64,000 nt of DNA from Setophaga petechia (lineage: Eukaryota; Chordata; Aves; Passeriformes; Parulidae), in contig JANCRA010000120.1 of assembly GCA_024362935.1 (NCBI GenBank), forward strand, positions 627,501 to 691,500, read 5' to 3'. Both the position numbers and the translations under genes were made by a program. The notes under the pieces are model-generated. The model saw nothing but the letters and a program-made list of their open reading frames with translations, made no database searches and was not told where the DNA came from. How positions within the stretch are numbered: the first letter of the stretch is position 1; the number at the start of each line of letters is the position of its first letter. This document shows positions 49,195 to 61,800 of the stretch, one piece after another.

Positions 49195-52100
49195 TCGCAT
49201 TAATACTTGAAAGGAAGGCGTCTTAGACAACTTTCTTTTTCTTGCTGGAAAACATTCTGCAGCCCTCTGTGCAACCTGTACAGCACGATGGAAGTTGTTT
49301 AATGAGCAGGAACATTTTCTCCTAGTGAGAGATAGTGAAAAAGCTTTTTGCTTAGATGTAGGTTGCCACAGGCAGTTACTGCAGTGCACTGCAAAGCTAA
49401 TAGATGCACAACACTGGGATTGTGTGCCCAGCTTGCAAAGTGATAGGAAACAGTACCTTTCCACTCTTCCTGCTTTTTCCATGCACATTACTATTCGAAT
49501 GGAAAGAATTTTAGACAACTTTCTTTGGCTTCTTGCAAAACACTCTGCACACCTGCCTGCAATCTCTAGAAGTCGATGGGAGATATTTTCTGAACTGGCT
49601 CAGTTTCTCTTTGCAAGACATGGGGAAAAAGCAATTTGCTTAGATATAGGTGAAAAGAGGCACCTACTACAGTGCACTGCAAGCTAATTGCTGCACAACA
49701 CGCAGATTGTGTAAGCAGGTTGCAAACTGATAGAAAACAGTACCTCTCCCTTCTCCTGCCTTTTCTATTCACATTTCTATTTGAATGCAAGGCGTTTTAG
49801 ACAACTTTCTTTTGCTTCTTGCAAAACACTCTGCACACCTGCCTGCAATCTCTAGAACTCGATGGGAGATGTTTTCTGAACTGGCTCAGTTTCTCCTTGC
49901 GAGACATGGGGAAAAAGCAATTTGCTTAGATGCAGGTGAAAAGAGGCACCTACTACAGTGCACTGAAAAACTAATTGCTGCACAACTCTGGGATTGTGTA
50001 AGCAGCTTACAAACAGATAGAAAACAGCACCTTTCCACTCTCCTGCCTTTTCCATTCGCATTACTATTCGAATGGCAGCAGTTTTGGACAACTTTCTTTT
50101 GCTTCTTGCAAAACACTCTGCACACCTCCGTGCAACTTCTAGAAAAAATGAGAGTTGTTTTCTGAACTGGTACAGTTTCTCCTGAAGAGATATAATGCAA
50201 ACGCTATTGGCTTAGATGTAGTAACAATAGGCAATTATTACAGTGCACTGCAAAGTCAATCGTAGTAGAACACTGGGATTGTGTGTCCAGCTTGCAAACT
50301 GGTAGAAAACAGTACCGATCCGCTCTCCTGCATTTTCCCTTTCCAGGAACATTCGAATTGATGGCTTTTTTGGACAAGTTACTTTTTCTTGTTGCAAAAC
50401 ACGCTGCAGAGCTGCCTGCAACCCCTAGAGCACGATGGGAGGTTTTTTGTGAACAGACACAGTTTCTCCTGGCGAGACATAATGAAAAAGCTTTTTGCTA
50501 AGGTGTAGCCGGCAGGAGACGCTAAAGACCAGGAGACGGAGCACTGTGCCTTTAAGCGCCGCTTCCGGGTGTCTCTCGGCCGTAGCTGTTCTCCGGAGCA
50601 CGCCGCGATCGGCGTAACGACACCAGATTCTTCGCGCCAAGAAGCGTCTTCTCCTTCTCCGGGAAAAAGAGACTGCGGCAGCTTCTGAACGGCGAACTAC
50701 GAAGCGGCACAAAACTGGGATTGGGTAAGCAGCTTTCAAAGTGATAGAAAACAGTACTTTCCCACTCTCTTGCCTTTCCCTTCACATTAATACTTGAAAG
50801 GAAGGCGTCTTAGACAACTTTCTTTTACTTTTTGCAAAACACACTGCAGTCCTCTGTGCAACTTCTAGAGCACGATAGGAGATGTTTAGTGAGCAGGAAG
50901 GTTTTCTCCTTGCGAGACAGAGTGAAAAAGCTATTTGCTTAGATGTAGGTGACAAGAAACACTTACTGCAGTGCACTGAAAAGCTAACTGCTACACAGCA
51001 CTGCGATTGTGTTAGCAGCCTGCAAAGTGCTAGAAAACAGTACTTTCCCACTCTCTTGCCTTTCCCTTCACATTAATACTTGAAAGGAAGGCATCTTAGA
51101 CAACTTTCTTTTTCTTGTGTCAAAAGACTCTGCAGCCCTCTCTGCAACATCTACATCACGATGGAATTTGTTTAGTGAGCAGGAAGGTTTTCTCCTTGCG
51201 GGACATAGTGAAAAAGCTTTTTGCTTAGATGTAGGAGACAAGAAACACTTACTGCAGTGCACTGAACAGCTAACTGCTACACAGCACTAGGACTGTGTTA
51301 GCAGCTTGCAAAGTGCTAGAAAACAGTACTTTCCCACTCTCTTGCCTTTCCCTTCACATTAATACTTGAAAGGAAGGCGTCTTAGACAACTTTCTTTTTC
51401 TTGTTACAGAACACACTGCAGCCTTCTGTGCAACTTCTAGAACACGATAGGAGATGTTTAGTGAGCAAGAAGGTTTTCTCCTTGCGAGACATAGTGAAAA
51501 AGCTATTTGCTTAGATGTCGGTGACAAGAAACACTTGCTGCAGTGGACTGAAAAGCTTACTGCTACACAGCACTGCGATTGTGTTAGCAGCCTGCAAAGT
51601 GCTAGAAAACAGTACTTTCCCACTCTCTTGCCTTTCCCTTCACATTAATACTTGAAAGGAAGGCATCTTAGACAACTTTCTTTTTCTTGTGTCAAAAAAC
51701 TCTGCAGCCCTCTCTGCAACATCTACAACACGATGGAAGTTGCTAAGTGAGCAGGAAGGTTTTCTCCTTGCGAGACATAGTGAAAAAGCTATTTGCTTAG
51801 ATGTAGGTGACAAGAAACACTTACTGCAGTGGACTGAAAAGCTTACTGCTACACAACACTGCGATTGTGTTAGCAGCCTGCAAAGTGCTAGAAAACAGTA
51901 CTTTCCCACTCTCTTGCCTTTCCCTTCACATTTATACTTGAAAGGAAGGCGTCTTAGACAACTTTCTTTTACATTTTGCAAAACACACTGCAGCCCTCTG
52001 TGCAACTTCTACAACACGATGGAAGTTGTTTAGTGAGCAGCAACGTTTTCCCCTTGCGAGACAAAGTGAAAAAGCTATTTGCTCAGATGTAGGTGACAAG

Positions 52101-52782
52101 AAACACTTACTGCAGTGCAGTGACAAGTTAATTGGTACACAGCACTGCGATTGTGTTAGCAGCTCTCAAAGTGCTAGAAAACAGTACTTTCCCACTCTCT
52201 TGCCTTTCCCTTCACATTAATACTTGAAAGGAAGGCGTCTTAGACAACTTTCTTTTACATTTTGCAAAACACACTGCAGCCCTCTGTGCAACTTGTAGAA
52301 CACGATAGGAAATGTTTAGTGAGCAAGAAGGTTTTCTCCTTGCGAGACATAGTGAAAAAGCATTTGCTTAGATATAGGTGAGAAGAAACCCTTACTCCAG
52401 TGCAGTGACAAGTTAATTGGTACACAGCACTGGGATTGTGTTAGCAGCCTGCAAAGTGCTAGAAAACAGTACTTTCCCACTCTCTTGCCTTTCCCTTCAC
52501 ATTAATACTTGAAAGGAAGGCGTCTTAGACAACTTTCTTTTTCTTGTGTCAAAAATCTCTGCAGCCCTCTCTGCAACATCTACAACACGATGGAAGTTGT
52601 TTAGTGCGCAGGAAGGTTTTCTCCTTGCGAGACATTGTGAAAAAGCTATTTGCTTAGATGTAGGTGACAAGAAACACTTACTGCAGTGCACTGAACAGCT
52701 AATTGCTACACAGAACTGGGATTGTGTTAGCAGCTTGCAAAGTGCTAGAAAACAGTACTTTCCCACTCTCTTGCCTTTCCCT
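49195..52782. repeat. HOR unit 12 (3588 bp; core + 7 monomers)
   Basis: The core is 49195-50781 and ordinary monomers fill 50782-52782. It appears identical to units 10 and 11, with the CACATTTATAC marker near 51930. Confidence 0.95.
50509..50707. other. CpG-dense island segment, copy 12
   Basis: No difference from copy 1 was seen. Confidence 0.9.
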
Positions 52783-55700
52783 TCGCATTAATACTTGAAA
52801 GGAAGGCGTCTTAGACAACTTTCTTTTTCTTGCTGGAAAACATTCTGCAGCCCTCTGTGCAACCTGTACAGCACGATGGAAGTTGTTTAATGAGCAGGAA
52901 CATTTTCTCCTAGTGAGAGATAGTGAAAAAGCTTTTTGCTTAGATGTAGGTTGCCACAGGCAGTTACTGCAGTGCACTGCAAAGCTAATAGATGCACAAC
53001 ACTGGGATTGTGTGCCCAGCTTGCAAAGTGATAGGAAACAGTACCTTTCCACTCTTCCTGCTTTTTCCATGCACATTACTATTCGAATGGAAAGAATTTT
53101 AGACAACTTTCTTTGGCTTCTTGCAAAACACTCTGCACACCTGCCTGCAATCTCTAGAAGTCGATGGGAGATATTTTCTGAACTGGCTCAGTTTCTCTTT
53201 GCAAGACATGGGGAAAAAGCAATTTGCTTAGATATAGGTGAAAAGAGGCACCTACTACAGTGCACTGCAAGCTAATTGCTGCACAACACGCAGATTGTGT
53301 AAGCAGGTTGCAAACTGATAGAAAACAGTACCTCTCCCTTCTCCTGCCTTTTCTATTCACATTTCTATTTGAATGCAAGGCGTTTTAGACAACTTTCTTT
53401 TGCTTCTTGCAAAACACTCTGCACACCTGCCTGCAATCTCTAGAACTCGATGGGAGATGTTTTCTGAACTGGCTCAGTTTCTCCTTGCGAGACATGGGGA
53501 AAAAGCAATTTGCTTAGATGCAGGTGAAAAGAGGCACCTACTACAGTGCACTGAAAAACTAATTGCTGCACAACTCTGGGATTGTGTAAGCAGCTTACAA
53601 ACAGATAGAAAACAGCACCTTTCCACTCTCCTGCCTTTTCCATTCGCATTACTATTCGAATGGCAGCAGTTTTGGACAACTTTCTTTTGCTTCTTGCAAA
53701 ACACTCTGCACACCTCCGTGCAACTTCTAGAAAAAATGAGAGTTGTTTTCTGAACTGGTACAGTTTCTCCTGAAGAGATATAATGCAAACGCTATTGGCT
53801 TAGATGTAGTAACAATAGGCAATTATTACAGTGCACTGCAAAGTCAATCGTAGTAGAACACTGGGATTGTGTGTCCAGCTTGCAAACTGGTAGAAAACAG
53901 TACCGATCCGCTCTCCTGCATTTTCCCTTTCCAGGAACATTCGAATTGATGGCTTTTTTGGACAAGTTACTTTTTCTTGTTGCAAAACACGCTGCAGAGC
54001 TGCCTGCAACCCCTAGAGCACGATGGGAGGTTTTTTGTGAACAGACACAGTTTCTCCTGGCGAGACATAATGAAAAAGCTTTTTGCTAAGGTGTAGCCGG
54101 CAGGAGACGCTAAAGACCAGGAGACGGAGCACTGTGCCTTTAAGCGCCGCTTCCGGGTGTCTCTCGGCCGTAGCTGTTCTCCGGAGCACGCCGCGATCGG
54201 CGTAACGACACCAGATTCTTCGCGCCAAGAAGCGTCTTCTCCTTCTCCGGGAAAAAGAGACTGCGGCAGCTTCTGAACGGCGAACTACGAAGCGGCACAA
54301 AACTGGGATTGGGTAAGCAGCTTTCAAAGTGATAGAAAACAGTACTTTCCCACTCTCTTGCCTTTCCCTTCACATTAATACTTGAAAGGAAGGCGTCTTA
54401 GACAACTTTCTTTTACTTTTTGCAAAACACACTGCAGTCCTCTGTGCAACTTCTAGAGCACGATAGGAGATGTTTAGTGAGCAGGAAGGTTTTCTCCTTG
54501 CGAGACAGAGTGAAAAAGCTATTTGCTTAGATGTAGGTGACAAGAAACACTTACTGCAGTGCACTGAAAAGCTAACTGCTACACAGCACTGCGATTGTGT
54601 TAGCAGCCTGCAAAGTGCTAGAAAACAGTACTTTCCCACTCTCTTGCCTTTCCCTTCACATTAATACTTGAAAGGAAGGCATCTTAGACAACTTTCTTTT
54701 TCTTGTGTCAAAAGACTCTGCAGCCCTCTCTGCAACATCTACATCACGATGGAATTTGTTTAGTGAGCAGGAAGGTTTTCTCCTTGCGGGACATAGTGAA
54801 AAAGCTTTTTGCTTAGATGTAGGAGACAAGAAACACTTACTGCAGTGCACTGAACAGCTAACTGCTACACAGCACTAGGACTGTGTTAGCAGCTTGCAAA
54901 GTGCTAGAAAACAGTACTTTCCCACTCTCTTGCCTTTCCCTTCACATTAATACTTGAAAGGAAGGCGTCTTAGACAACTTTCTTTTTCTTGTTACAGAAC
55001 ACACTGCAGCCTTCTGTGCAACTTCTAGAACACGATAGGAGATGTTTAGTGAGCAAGAAGGTTTTCTCCTTGCGAGACATAGTAAAAAAGCTATTTGCTT
55101 AGATGTCGGTGACAAGAAACACTTGCTGCAGTGGACTGAAAAGCTTACTGCTACACAGCACTGCGATTGTGTTAGCAGCCTGCAAAGTGCTAGAAAACAG
55201 TACTTTCCCACTCTCTTGCCTTTCCCTTCACATTAATACTTGAAAGGAAGGCATCTTAGACAACTTTCTTTTTCTTGTGTCAAAAAACTCTGCAGCCCTC
55301 TCTGCAACATCTACAACACGATGGAAGTTGCTAAGTGAGCAGGAAGGTTTTCTCCTTGCGAGACATAGTGAAAAAGCTATTTGCTTAGATGTAGGTGACA
55401 AGAAACACTTACTGCAGTGGACTGAAAAGCTTACTGCTACACAACACTGCGATTGTGTTAGCAGCCTGCAAAGTGCTAGAAAACAGTACTTTCCCACTCT
55501 CTTGCCTTTCCCTTCACATTTATACTTGAAAGGAAGGCGTCTTAGACAACTTTCTTTTACATTTTGCAAAACACACTGCAGCCCTCTGTGCAACTTCTAC
55601 AACACGATGGAAGTTGTTTAGTGAGCAGCAACGTTTTCCCCTTGCGAGACAAAGTGAAAAAGCTATTTGCTCAGATGTAGGTGACAAGAAACACTTACTG

Positions 55701-56370
55701 CAGTGCAGTGACAAGTTAATTGGTACACAGCACTGCGATTGTGTTAGCAGCTCTCAAAGTGCTAGAAAACAGTACTTTCCCACTCTCTTGCCTTTCCCTT
55801 CACATTAATACTTGAAAGGAAGGCGTCTTAGACAACTTTCTTTTACATTTTGCAAAACACACTGCAGCCCTCTGTGCAACTTGTAGAACACGATAGGAAA
55901 TGTTTAGTGAGCAAGAAGGTTTTCTCCTTGCGAGACATAGTGAAAAAGCATTTGCTTAGATATAGGTGAGAAGAAACCCTTACTCCAGTGCAGTGACAAG
56001 TTAATTGGTACACAGCACTGGGATTGTGTTAGCAGCCTGCAAAGTGCTAGAAAACAGTACTTTCCCACTCTCTTGCCTTTCCCTTCACATTAATACTTGA
56101 AAGGAAGGCGTCTTAGACAACTTTCTTTTTCTTGTGTCAAAAATCTCTGCAGCCCTCTCTGCAACATCTACAACACGATGGAAGTTGTTTAGTGCGCAGG
56201 AAGGTTTTCTCCTTGCGAGACATTGTGAAAAAGCTATTTGCTTAGATGTAGGTGACAAGAAACACTTACTGCAGTGCACTGAACAGCTAATTGCTACACA
56301 GAACTGGGATTGTGTTAGCAGCTTGCAAAGTGCTAGAAAACAGTACTTTCCCACTCTCTTGCCTTTCCCT
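52783..56370. repeat. HOR unit 13 (3588 bp; core + 7 monomers)
   Basis: The core is 52783-54369 and ordinary monomers fill 54370-56370. The only difference found from units 10-12 is A at 55084 where the others have G (44320 in unit 10). Confidence 0.95.
54097..54295. other. CpG-dense island segment, copy 13
   Basis: No difference from copy 1 was seen. Confidence 0.9.
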
Positions 56371-57684
56371 TCGCATTAATACTTGAAAGGAAGGCGTCTT
56401 AGACAACTTTCTTTTTCTTGCTGGAAAACATTCTGCAGCCCTCTGTGCAACCTGTACAGCACGATGGAAGTTGTTTAATGAGCAGGAACATTTTCTCCTA
56501 GTGAGAGATAGTGAAAAAGCTTTTTGCTTAGATGTAGGTTGCCACAGGCAGTTACTGCAGTGCACTGCAAAGCTAATAGATGCACAACACTGGGATTGTG
56601 TGCCCAGCTTGCAAAGTGATAGGAAACAGTACCTTTCCACTCTTCCTGCTTTTTCCATGCACATTACTATTCGAATGGAAAGAATTTTAGACAACTTTCT
56701 TTGGCTTCTTGCAAAACACTCTGCACACCTGCCTGCAATCTCTAGAAGTCGATGGGAGATATTTTCTGAACTGGCTCAGTTTCTCTTTGCAAGACATGGG
56801 GAAAAAGCAATTTGCTTAGATATAGGTGAAAAGAGGCACCTACTACAGTGCACTGCAAGCTAATTGCTGCACAACACGCAGATTGTGTAAGCAGGTTGCA
56901 AACTGATAGAAAACAGTACCTCTCCCTTCTCCTGCCTTTTCTATTCACATTTCTATTTGAATGCAAGGCGTTTTAGACAACTTTCTTTTGCTTCTTGCAA
57001 AACACTCTGCACACCTGCCTGCAATCTCTAGAACTCGATGGGAGATGTTTTCTGAACTGGCTCAGTTTCTCCTTGCGAGACATGGGGAAAAAGCAATTTG
57101 CTTAGATGCAGGTGAAAAGAGGCACCTACTACAGTGCACTGAAAAACTAATTGCTGCACAACTCTGGGATTGTGTAAGCAGCTTACAAACAGATAGAAAA
57201 CAGCACCTTTCCACTCTCCTGCCTTTTCCATTCGCATTACTATTCGAATGGCAGCAGTTTTGGACAACTTTCTTTTGCTTCTTGCAAAACACTCTGCACA
57301 CCTCCGTGCAACTTCTAGAAAAAATGAGAGTTGTTTTCTGAACTGGTACAGTTTCTCCTGAAGAGATATAATGCAAACGCTATTGGCTTAGATGTAGTAA
57401 CAATAGGCAATTATTACAGTGCACTGCAAAGTCAATCGTAGTAGAACACTGGGATTGTGTGTCCAGCTTGCAAACTGGTAGAAAACAGTACCGATCCGCT
57501 CTCCTGCATTTTCCCTTTCCAGGAACATTCGAATTGATGGCTTTTTTGGACAAGTTACTTTTTCTTGTTGCAAAACACGCTGCAGAGCTGCCTGCAACCC
57601 CTAGAGCACGATGGGAGGTTTTTTGTGAACAGACACAGTTTCTCCTGGCGAGACATAATGAAAAAGCTTTTTGCTAAGGTGTAG

Positions 57685-57883
57685 CCGGCAGGAGACGCTA
57701 AAGACCAGGAGACGGAGCACTGTGCCTTTAAGCGCCGCTTCCGGGTGTCTCTCGGCCGTAGCTGTTCTCCGGAGCACGCCGCGATCGGCGTAACGACACC
57801 AGATTCTTCGCGCCAAGAAGCGTCTTCTCCTTCTCCGGGAAAAAGAGACTGCGGCAGCTTCTGAACGGCGAACTACGAAGCGG
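57685..57883. other. CpG-dense island segment, copy 14
   Basis: No difference from copy 1 was seen. A fifteenth copy would fall beyond the right end of the window. Confidence 0.9.
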
Positions 57884-58528
57884 CACAAAACTGGGATTGG
57901 GTAAGCAGCTTTCAAAGTGATAGAAAACAGTACTTTCCCACTCTCTTGCCTTTCCCTTCACATTAATACTTGAAAGGAAGGCGTCTTAGACAACTTTCTT
58001 TTACTTTTTGCAAAACACACTGCAGTCTCTGTGCAACTTCTAGAGCACGATAGGAGATGTTTAGTGAGCAGGAAGGTTTTCTCCTTGCGAGACAGAGTGA
58101 AAAAGCTATTTGCTTAGATGTAGGTGACAAGAAACACTTACTGCAGTGCACTGAAAAGCTAACTGCTACACAGCACTGCGATTGTGTTAGCAGCCTGCAA
58201 AGTGCTAGAAAACAGTACTTTCCCACTCTCTTGCCTTTCCCTTCACATTAATACTTGAAAGGAAGGCATCTTAGACAACTTTCTTTTTCTTGTGTCAAAA
58301 GACTCTGCAGCCCTCTCTGCAACATCTACATCACGATGGAATTTGTTTAGTGAGCAGGAAGGTTTTCTCCTTGCGGGACATAGTGAAAAAGCTTTTTGCT
58401 TAGATGTAGGAGACAAGAAACACTTACTGCAGTGCACTGAACAGCTAACTGCTACACAGCACTAGGACTGTGTTAGCAGCTTGCAAAGTGCTAGAAAACA
58501 GTACTTTCCCACTCTCTTGCCTTTCCCT

Positions 58529-58814
58529 TCACATTAATACTTGAAAGGAAGGCATCTTAGACAACTTTCTTTTTCTTGTGTCAAAAGACTCTGCAGCCCT
58601 CTCTGCAACATCTACATCACGATGGAATTTGTTTAGTGAGCAGGAAGGTTTTCTCCTTGCGGGACATAGTGAAAAAGCTATTTGCTTAGATGTCGGTGAC
58701 AAGAAACACTTGCTGCAGTGGACTGAAAAGCTTACTGCTACACAGCACTGCGATTGTGTTAGCAGCCTGCAAAGTGCTAGAAAACAGTACTTTCCCACTC
58801 TCTTGCCTTTCCCT
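58529..58814. repeat. Hybrid monomer in unit 14
   Basis: The left part repeats the type of its left neighbour (AAAAGACTC, CTACATCACGATGGAATTTG, GCGGGACATAG). The right part is the type expected at this place in units 5, 6, 8 and 10-13 (GATGTCGGTGACAAG, TTGCTGCAGTGGACTG). Gene conversion from the neighbouring monomer fits. Confidence 0.78.
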
Positions 58815-61800
58815 TCACATTAATACTTGAAAGGAAGGCATCTTAGACAACTTTCTTTTTCTTGTGTCAAAAAACTCTGCAGCCCTCTCTGCAACATCTA
58901 CAACACGATGGAAGTTGCTAAGTGAGCAGGAAGGTTTTCTCCTTGCGAGACATAGTGAAAAAGCTATTTGCTTAGATGTAGGTGACAAGAAACACTTACT
59001 GCAGTGGACTGAAAAGCTTACTGCTACACAACACTGCGATTGTGTTAGCAGCCTGCAAAGTGCTAGAAAACAGTACTTTCCCACTCTCTTGCCTTTCCCT
59101 TCACATTAATACTTGAAAGGAAGGCGTCTTAGACAACTTTCTTTTACATTTTGCAAAACACACTGCAGCCCTCTGTGCAACTTCTACAACACGATGGAAG
59201 TTGTTTAGTGAGCAGCAACGTTTTCCCCTTGCAAGACAAAGTGAAAAAGCTATTTGCTCAGATGTAGGTGACAAGAAACACTTACTGCAGTGCAGTGACA
59301 AGTTAATTGGTACACAGCACTGCGATTGTGTTAGCAGCTCTCAAAGTGCTAGAAAACAGTACTTTCCCACTCTCTTGCCTTTCCCTTCACATTAATACTT
59401 GAAAGGAAGGCGTCTTAGACAACTTTCTTTTACATTTTGCAAAACACACTGCAGCCCTCTGTGCAACTTCGACAACACGATGGAAATTGTTTAGTGAGCA
59501 GCAACGTTTTCCCCTTGCGAGACATAGTGAAAAAGATATTTGCTCAGATGTAGGTGACAAGAAACACTTACTGCAGTGCAGTGACAAGTTAATTGGTACA
59601 CAGCACTGGGATTGTGTTAGCAGCCTGCAAAGTGCTAGAAAACAGTACTTTCCCACTCTCTTGCCTTTCCCTTCACATTAATACTTGAAAGGAAGGCGTC
59701 TTAGACAACTTTCTTTTTCTTGTGTCAAAAATCTCTGCAGCCCTCTCTGCAACATCTACAACACGATGGAAGTTGTTTAGTGCGCAGGAAGGTTTTCTCC
59801 TTGCGAGACATTGTGAAAAAGCTATTTGCTTAGATGTAGGTGACAAGAAACACTTACTGCAGTGCACTGAACAGCTAATTGCTACACAGCACTGGGATTG
59901 TGTTAGCAGCTTGCAAAGTGCTAGAAAACAGTACTTTCCCACTCTCTTGCCTTTCCCTTCACATTAATACTTGAAAGGAAGGCGTCTTAGACAACTTTCT
60001 TTTTCTTGTGTCAAAACACACTGCAGCCCTCTGTGCAACTTCTAGAACACGATAGGAGATGTTTAGTGAGCAGGAAGGTTTTCTCCTTGGGAGACATAGT
60101 GAAAAAGCTATTTGCTTAGATGTAGGTGACAAGAAACACTTACTGCAGTGCAGTGACAAGTTAATTGGTACACAGCACTGGGATTGTGTTAGCAGCTCTC
60201 AAAGTGCTAGAAAACAGTACTTTCCCACTCTCTTGCCTTTCCCGTCACATTAATACTTGAAAGGAAGGCATCTTAGACAACTTTTTCTTGTGTCAAAAAA
60301 CTCTGCAGCCCTCTCTGCAACATCTGCAACACGATGGAAGTTGTTTAGTGAGCAGGAAGGTTTTCTCCTTGCGAGACATAGTGAAAAAGCTATTTGCTTA
60401 GATGTAGGTGACAAGAAACACTTACTGCAGTGCACTGAAATGCTAACTGCTACACAGCACTAGTACTGTGTTAGCAGCTTGCAAAGTGCTAGAAAACAAT
60501 ACTTTCCCACTCTCTTGCCTTTCCCTTCACATTAATACTTGAAAGGAAGGCGTCTTAGACAACTTTCTTTTACATTTTGCAAAACACACTGCAGCCCTCT
60601 CTGCAACATCTACAACACGATGGAAGTTGTTTAGTGAGCAGCAACGTTTTCCCCTTGCGAGACAAAGTGAAAAAGCTATTTGCTCAGATGTAGGTATCAA
60701 GAAACACTTACTGCCGTGCACTGACAAGCTAATTGCTACACAGCACTGCGATTGTGTTAGCAGCTTGCAAAGTGCTAGAAAACAGTACTTTCCCACTCTC
60801 TTGCCTTTCCCTTCACATTAATACTTGAAAGGAAGGCGTCTTAGACAACTTTCTTTTTCTTGCTGCAAAACACACTGCAGCCCTCTGTGCAACTTCTAGA
60901 ACACGATAGGAGATGTTTAGTGAGCAAGAAGGTTTTCTCCTTGCGAGATATAGTGAAAAAGCTATTTACTTAGATGTAGGTGACAAGAAACACTTACTGC
61001 AGTGCACTGAAAAGCTAACTGCTACACAGGACTGCGATTGTGTTAGCTGCCTGCAAAGTGCTAGAAAACAGTACTTTCCCACTCTCTTGCCTTTCCCTTC
61101 ACATTAATACTTGAAAGGAAGGCATCTTAGACAACTTTCTTTTTCTTGTGTCAAAAAACTCTGCAGCCCTCTCTGCAACATCTACAACACGATGGAAGTT
61201 GTTTAGTGAGCAGGAAGGTTTTTTCCTTGCGAGACATAGTGAAAAAGCTTTTTCCTTAGATGTAGGTAAAAAGAAACACTTACTGCAGTGCACTGAACAG
61301 CTAACTGCTACACAGCACTAGGACTGTGTTAGCAGCTTGCAAAGTGCTAGAAAACAGTACTTTCCCACTCTCTTGCCTTTCCCTTCACATTAATACTTGA
61401 AAGGAAGGCATCTTAGACAACTTTCTTTTTCTTGTGTCAAAAAACTCTGCAGCCCTCTCTGCAACATCTACAACACGATGGAAGTTGTTTAGTGAGCAGC
61501 AACGTTTTCTCCTTGCGAGCAAAGTGAAAAAGCTATTTGCTCAGATGTAGGTATCAAGAAACACTTACTGCCGTGCACTGACAAGCTAATTGCTACACAG
61601 CACTGCGATTGTGTTAGCAGCTTGCAAAGTGCTAGAAAACAGTACTTTCCCACTCTCTTGCCTTTCCCTACACATTAATACTTGAAAGGAAGGCGTCTTA
61701 GACAACTTTCTTTTTCTTGTTACAGAACACACTGCAGCCCTCTGTGCAACTTCTGGAACACGATAGGAGATGTTTAGAGAGCAGGAAGGTTTTCTCCTTG

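Larger units (their letters stand above)
42019..56370. repeat. Four-fold tandem amplification of a 3588-bp HOR unit
   Basis: Units 10-13 are equal in length and monomer order and share the private CACATTTATAC marker. The only substitution I found among them is at 55084. Such near identity over 14,352 bp indicates very recent amplification, or an assembly effect to be excluded. Confidence 0.9.
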
